Shown here piece after piece: positions 61,943-64,000 of a DNA stretch of 64,000 bases. Under the pieces are notes generated by a model, which was given only the letters and a program-made list of their open reading frames with translations, was not told the DNA's origin and made no database searches. This DNA comes from Actinoplanes solisilvae (lineage in GTDB: Bacteria > Actinomycetota > Actinomycetes > Mycobacteriales > Micromonosporaceae). A program made the position numbers and the translations under genes. Location of the stretch: NCBI RefSeq assembly GCF_003999975.1, contig NZ_RJAC01000030.1, positions 1-64,000 on the forward strand, in the 5' to 3' direction. The stretch's first letter is position 1, and every line of letters begins with the position of its first letter.

Positions 61943-62629
61943 ATGCACATCGCCAACGGGATCGTGGACGGGCCGGTGTCGGCCGTGTTCGCGGTCCTCG
62001 CGGTCGTCGCGCTGGCCATCTGCGTACGGAAGGCTCGAAACGACCTCGACGAGCGCCTGGCCCCGATGGCCGGCCTGGTCGCGGCGTTCATCTTCGCCGT
62101 GCAGATGCTCAACTTCCAGGTGCTGCCGGGCGTCTCCGGTCACCTGCTCGGCGGCACGCTCGCGGTGATCCTGGTCGGCCCGTGGGTGGGCGCGCTCTGC
62201 GTCTCGACGGTGCTGATCGTGCAGTGCCTGCTCTTCGCCGACGGCGGCCTCACCGCGCTCGGCCTGAACATCACGAACATGGCGCTACTCGGCACCGCCG
62301 CCGGATATCTGCTGGTCGTCGCCCTGCTGCGCTTCCTGCCCAAGACCCCGACCGGCCTCGGCACCACCGCCCTGATCGCCTCGATCGTCAGCGTCGTCGT
62401 CGCCTCGCAGGGCTTCGTGCTCGAGTACGCGCTCGGCGGCACCACCGACCTCTCCCTGCCGGTCATCTCCGGCACGATGGCCGGCGTCCACATCCTGATC
62501 GGCATCGGCGAGGGCCTGATCGCCGCGACCACGGTCGTCACCGTGGCCAAGGTCCGGCCCGACCTCGTGTACGCCCTGCGGCGCTTCCGCAAGCCCGCCA
62601 CGATCTCCGAGGTTGGAGTGAACGCATGA
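61943..62629 (+). CDS. cbiM: ECF-type Ni/Co transporter S component CbiM/NikM
   Basis: The 228-residue protein has seven hydrophobic segments and begins MHIANGIVDGPVS. In CbiM/NikM the free N-terminal Met1-His2 inserts into the protein and His2 binds the metal, so I prefer ATG 61943 (GGAG 9 nt upstream) over ATG 61928, which would add METTA. Other family features: GVSGHLLGGTLAVILVGPWV, QCLLFADGGLTALGLNITNM, SGTMAGVHILIGIGEGLIA. It is the substrate-binding membrane subunit of the transporter. The stop overlaps the next start (ATGA). Confidence 0.88.
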   Translation: MHIANGIVDGPVSAVFAVLAVVALAICVRKARNDLDERLAPMAGLVAAFIFAVQMLNFQVLPGVSGHLLGGTLAVILVGPWVGALCVSTVLIVQCLLFADGGLTALGLNITNMALLGTAAGYLLVVALLRFLPKTPTGLGTTALIASIVSVVVASQGFVLEYALGGTTDLSLPVISGTMAGVHILIGIGEGLIAATTVVTVAKVRPDLVYALRRFRKPATISEVGVNA

Positions 62630-62979
62630 CCAAGCGACTCGGATGGTTCCTGGCCGGCGGCCTGCTCGTGGCCCTGCTGCTGGCCGGCGTCGTCAGCAAC
62701 TTCGCGTCGGGCAGCCCCGACGGCCTCGACTACGCGGCCCGCGAGGGGTGCACGTTCAACGCCGACGACGAGATCACCGGCGGCACGTGCATGGCCCAGC
62801 AGGAAGGCGAGCACCAGCTCGGCGACAGCCCGCTGGCCGACTACGGCATCAAGGGCGTCGGCAACAGCTTCCTGTCCACGGCCCTGGCCGGTACGGCGGG
62901 CGTGCTGATCACGTTCGGCATCGGCGCGGGCCTGTTCTGGGTCGCCCGCCGCCGCAAGACCTCCGACGCGGGAGCCTGA
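62626..62979 (+). CDS. PDGLE-domain protein (CbiN/NikN-like accessory subunit)
   Basis: The 117-residue protein has an N-terminal TM helix, an extracytoplasmic loop with SPDGLDYAA (PDGLE signature) and two Cys (GCTFNADDEITGGTC), and a second TM helix before RRRKTS. CbiN/NikN subunits stabilise the open metal site of CbiM/NikM. The loop is longer than in Salmonella CbiN and has an acidic patch. It is translationally coupled to cbiM by ATGA. Confidence 0.85.
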   Translation: MTKRLGWFLAGGLLVALLLAGVVSNFASGSPDGLDYAAREGCTFNADDEITGGTCMAQQEGEHQLGDSPLADYGIKGVGNSFLSTALAGTAGVLITFGIGAGLFWVARRRKTSDAGA

Positions 62980-62980
62980 C

Positions 62981-63742
62981 GTGGGCGCCGGGCACGCTCA
63001 TCCCCTGCACCTGGAGAGGGCGAGCCCGGTGCACCGCCTCGCACCCGAGGTCAAGATCGCGGCCGTCCTGCTCTTCACGATCATCGTGGTCGTCACTCCC
63101 CGTACGGAATTCTGGGCCTTTGCGGGTTATGCAGTGTTGCTGGCCGTGGTCGCGGTGCTGGCCCGCGTCCCCGCCCTCTGGCTGGCGAAACGGGCCACCA
63201 TCGAGCTCCCGTTCGTGCTGCTGGCAATCGCGCTGCCGTTCGCGGGTCGCGGCGAGCGCATCGATTGGCTGGGCCTGTCCCTGTCGGTCGACGGACTGCA
63301 CGGCGCGTGGAACATCTTCGCCAAGGGCACGCTCGGCGTCCTCGCGTCGCTGCTGCTGGCCGCGAGCACGACGATGCGCGACCTGATCCTCGGCCTCGAC
63401 CGGCTGCACTGCCCCGCGGTCTTCACCCAGATCGCCACGTTCATGCTGCGCTACCTGGACGTGCTGGCCGACGACGCCCGCCGCATGCGGATCGCCCGGC
63501 TGTCCCGCGGCTACGATCCCCGCTTCCTGTGGCAGGTCAAGGCGTTCGCGGTCAGCGTCGGCGCCCTGTTCCTGCGCGCCTACGAGCGCGGGGAACGCGT
63601 CTACCTCGCGATGGTGTCCCGGGGCTACACCGGCACGCTCCCCCGCGCCGAGAACGACCGCGCGCCGGTCACGCAGTGGGTGGCCGCCGCCGTCCTGCCC
63701 GCCGCAACCGCCGGGATCGCCCTGGCCGCGGCGCTGGGATGA
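62981..63742 (+). CDS. cbiQ: ECF transporter T component CbiQ
   Basis: The 253-residue membrane protein starts near ERASPVHRLAPEVKIAAVLL and has five to six TM helices; ARRMRIARLSRGYDPRF and YERGERVYLAMVSRGYTG are the two coupling Ala-Arg-Gly-type motifs that contact the ATPase. GTG 62981 follows the PDGLE stop by 1 bp. It links the S subunit to the ATPase. Confidence 0.9.
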   Translation: MGAGHAHPLHLERASPVHRLAPEVKIAAVLLFTIIVVVTPRTEFWAFAGYAVLLAVVAVLARVPALWLAKRATIELPFVLLAIALPFAGRGERIDWLGLSLSVDGLHGAWNIFAKGTLGVLASLLLAASTTMRDLILGLDRLHCPAVFTQIATFMLRYLDVLADDARRMRIARLSRGYDPRFLWQVKAFAVSVGALFLRAYERGERVYLAMVSRGYTGTLPRAENDRAPVTQWVAAAVLPAATAGIALAAALG

Positions 63743-63837
63743 GGCGGCTCAAGGTTCCGGATGCGGCCCGGCTCTCGGATGAGGCGCGGCACTTCCGGGC
63801 GTACGGAACGCATCCGGCGCAGGCACGGCTGACATGA
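63739..63837 (+). CDS. Small ORF coupled to cbiQ
   Basis: ATG 63739 overlaps the cbiQ TGA (ATGA). The predicted 32-residue peptide (MRRLKVPDAARLSDEARHFR start) is basic, without membrane segment. It fills part of the otherwise 127-bp gap before the ATPase gene. Codon third positions are GC-rich, but the length is too small to be decisive. I do not recognise it. Confidence 0.35.
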   Translation: MRRLKVPDAARLSDEARHFRAYGTHPAQARLT

Positions 63838-63869
63838 TCGGGCCCGGAGCACCAACGAGTGGAGTGACC

Positions 63870-64000
63870 ATGAGCGACGCCGACCCGGCCGCCGGCACCA
63901 CCCCGGCCCTGCGCGTCGCGGGCCTGCATTTCGCCTACCCCGACGGCACCTCGGTGCTGCACGGCATCGACCTGACCCTGGCCCCCGGCGAGCGGGTGGC
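63870..64000 (+). CDS. ECF transporter ATPase (CbiO-like), 5' part only
   Basis: From ATG 63870 (GGAG 5 nt upstream) the product starts MSDADPAAGTTPALRVAGLH, then FAYPDGTSVLHGIDLTLAPG and ERVA, the N-terminus of an ABC ATPase up to just before Walker A. The window ends within the gene. Position after cbiM-PDGLE-cbiQ makes it the energising subunit. Confidence 0.9.
   Translation, partial: MSDADPAAGTTPALRVAGLHFAYPDGTSVLHGIDLTLAPGERV

Overview
The window is 64 kb of very GC-rich DNA with dense genes, many GTG starts, GTGA/ATGA stop-start overlaps, Tat-dependent lipoproteins and an actinobacterial-type LexA box. These point to a filamentous actinomycete. Frequent CGTACG words and the gene repertoire suggest Micromonosporaceae (Actinoplanes-like), which is an inference. 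I saw no rRNA, tRNA, CRISPR array, intact transposase or prophage.

Region 1 (1-24.7 kb) is a mixed housekeeping/accessory stretch with unusual gene decay. Intact genes include a CGNR zinc-finger protein, an MFS exporter, aminotransferase, amidohydrolase, AlkA-type glycosylase, alpha/beta hydrolase, VOC protein, an SOS-boxed DUF222/HNH protein, an AraC/GyrI regulator, LtrA, a DUF2156 (MprF-like) protein and a DMT transporter. Among them lie a truncated pentapeptide-type protein, a secreted-protein remnant, the C-terminal stub of a siderophore N-monooxygenase, a PhoD gene whose C-terminal domain is in another frame, two neighbouring frameshifted genes at 15.3-16.8 kb, and a deleted paralogue of the giant secreted protein that follows.

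Region 2 (24.8-30.9 kb) holds a 1470-residue secreted LamG/VCBS-repeat protein and a quinone oxidoreductase with a divergent TetR regulator.

Region 3 (30.9-44.8 kb) is a polyamine/GABA locus on the minus strand: aminobutyraldehyde dehydrogenase, potA-potD-potB-potC, a PuuB-like flavoprotein, then (after an inserted VapBC-type toxin-antitoxin pair and a nested inverted-repeat region) gabT and a second class III aminotransferase. Upstream lie mmsA and a divergent MocR/GabR-type regulator. Together they would import putrescine/spermidine and convert putrescine through aminobutyraldehyde and GABA to succinate semialdehyde.

Region 4 (44.8-48.7 kb) carries minisatellites, three regularly spaced TTGGC-N5-GCCAA dyads before a Uma2-family gene, a membrane protein, a pair of DnaA-box-like sequences and a transmembrane Ser/Thr kinase.

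Region 5 (48.7-60.5 kb) looks like a plant-polymer utilisation island: LacI regulator, sugar ABC transporter (binding protein plus two permeases, no own ATPase), GH3 glycosidase, LAL-type LuxR regulator, a secreted cutinase/PET-hydrolase-family enzyme and a second LacI regulator. CGAAA-N-TTTCG-type operators link regulator, transporter and GH3 gene, as in Streptomyces bxl systems.

Region 6 (60.5-64 kb) has a stand-alone 5'-3' exonuclease with a C-terminal clamp-binding-like motif and an energy-coupling-factor metal transporter (CbiM, PDGLE/CbiN, CbiQ, start of the ATPase) preceded by a near-perfect Nur box, arguing for nickel uptake. The ATPase gene runs off the window end.
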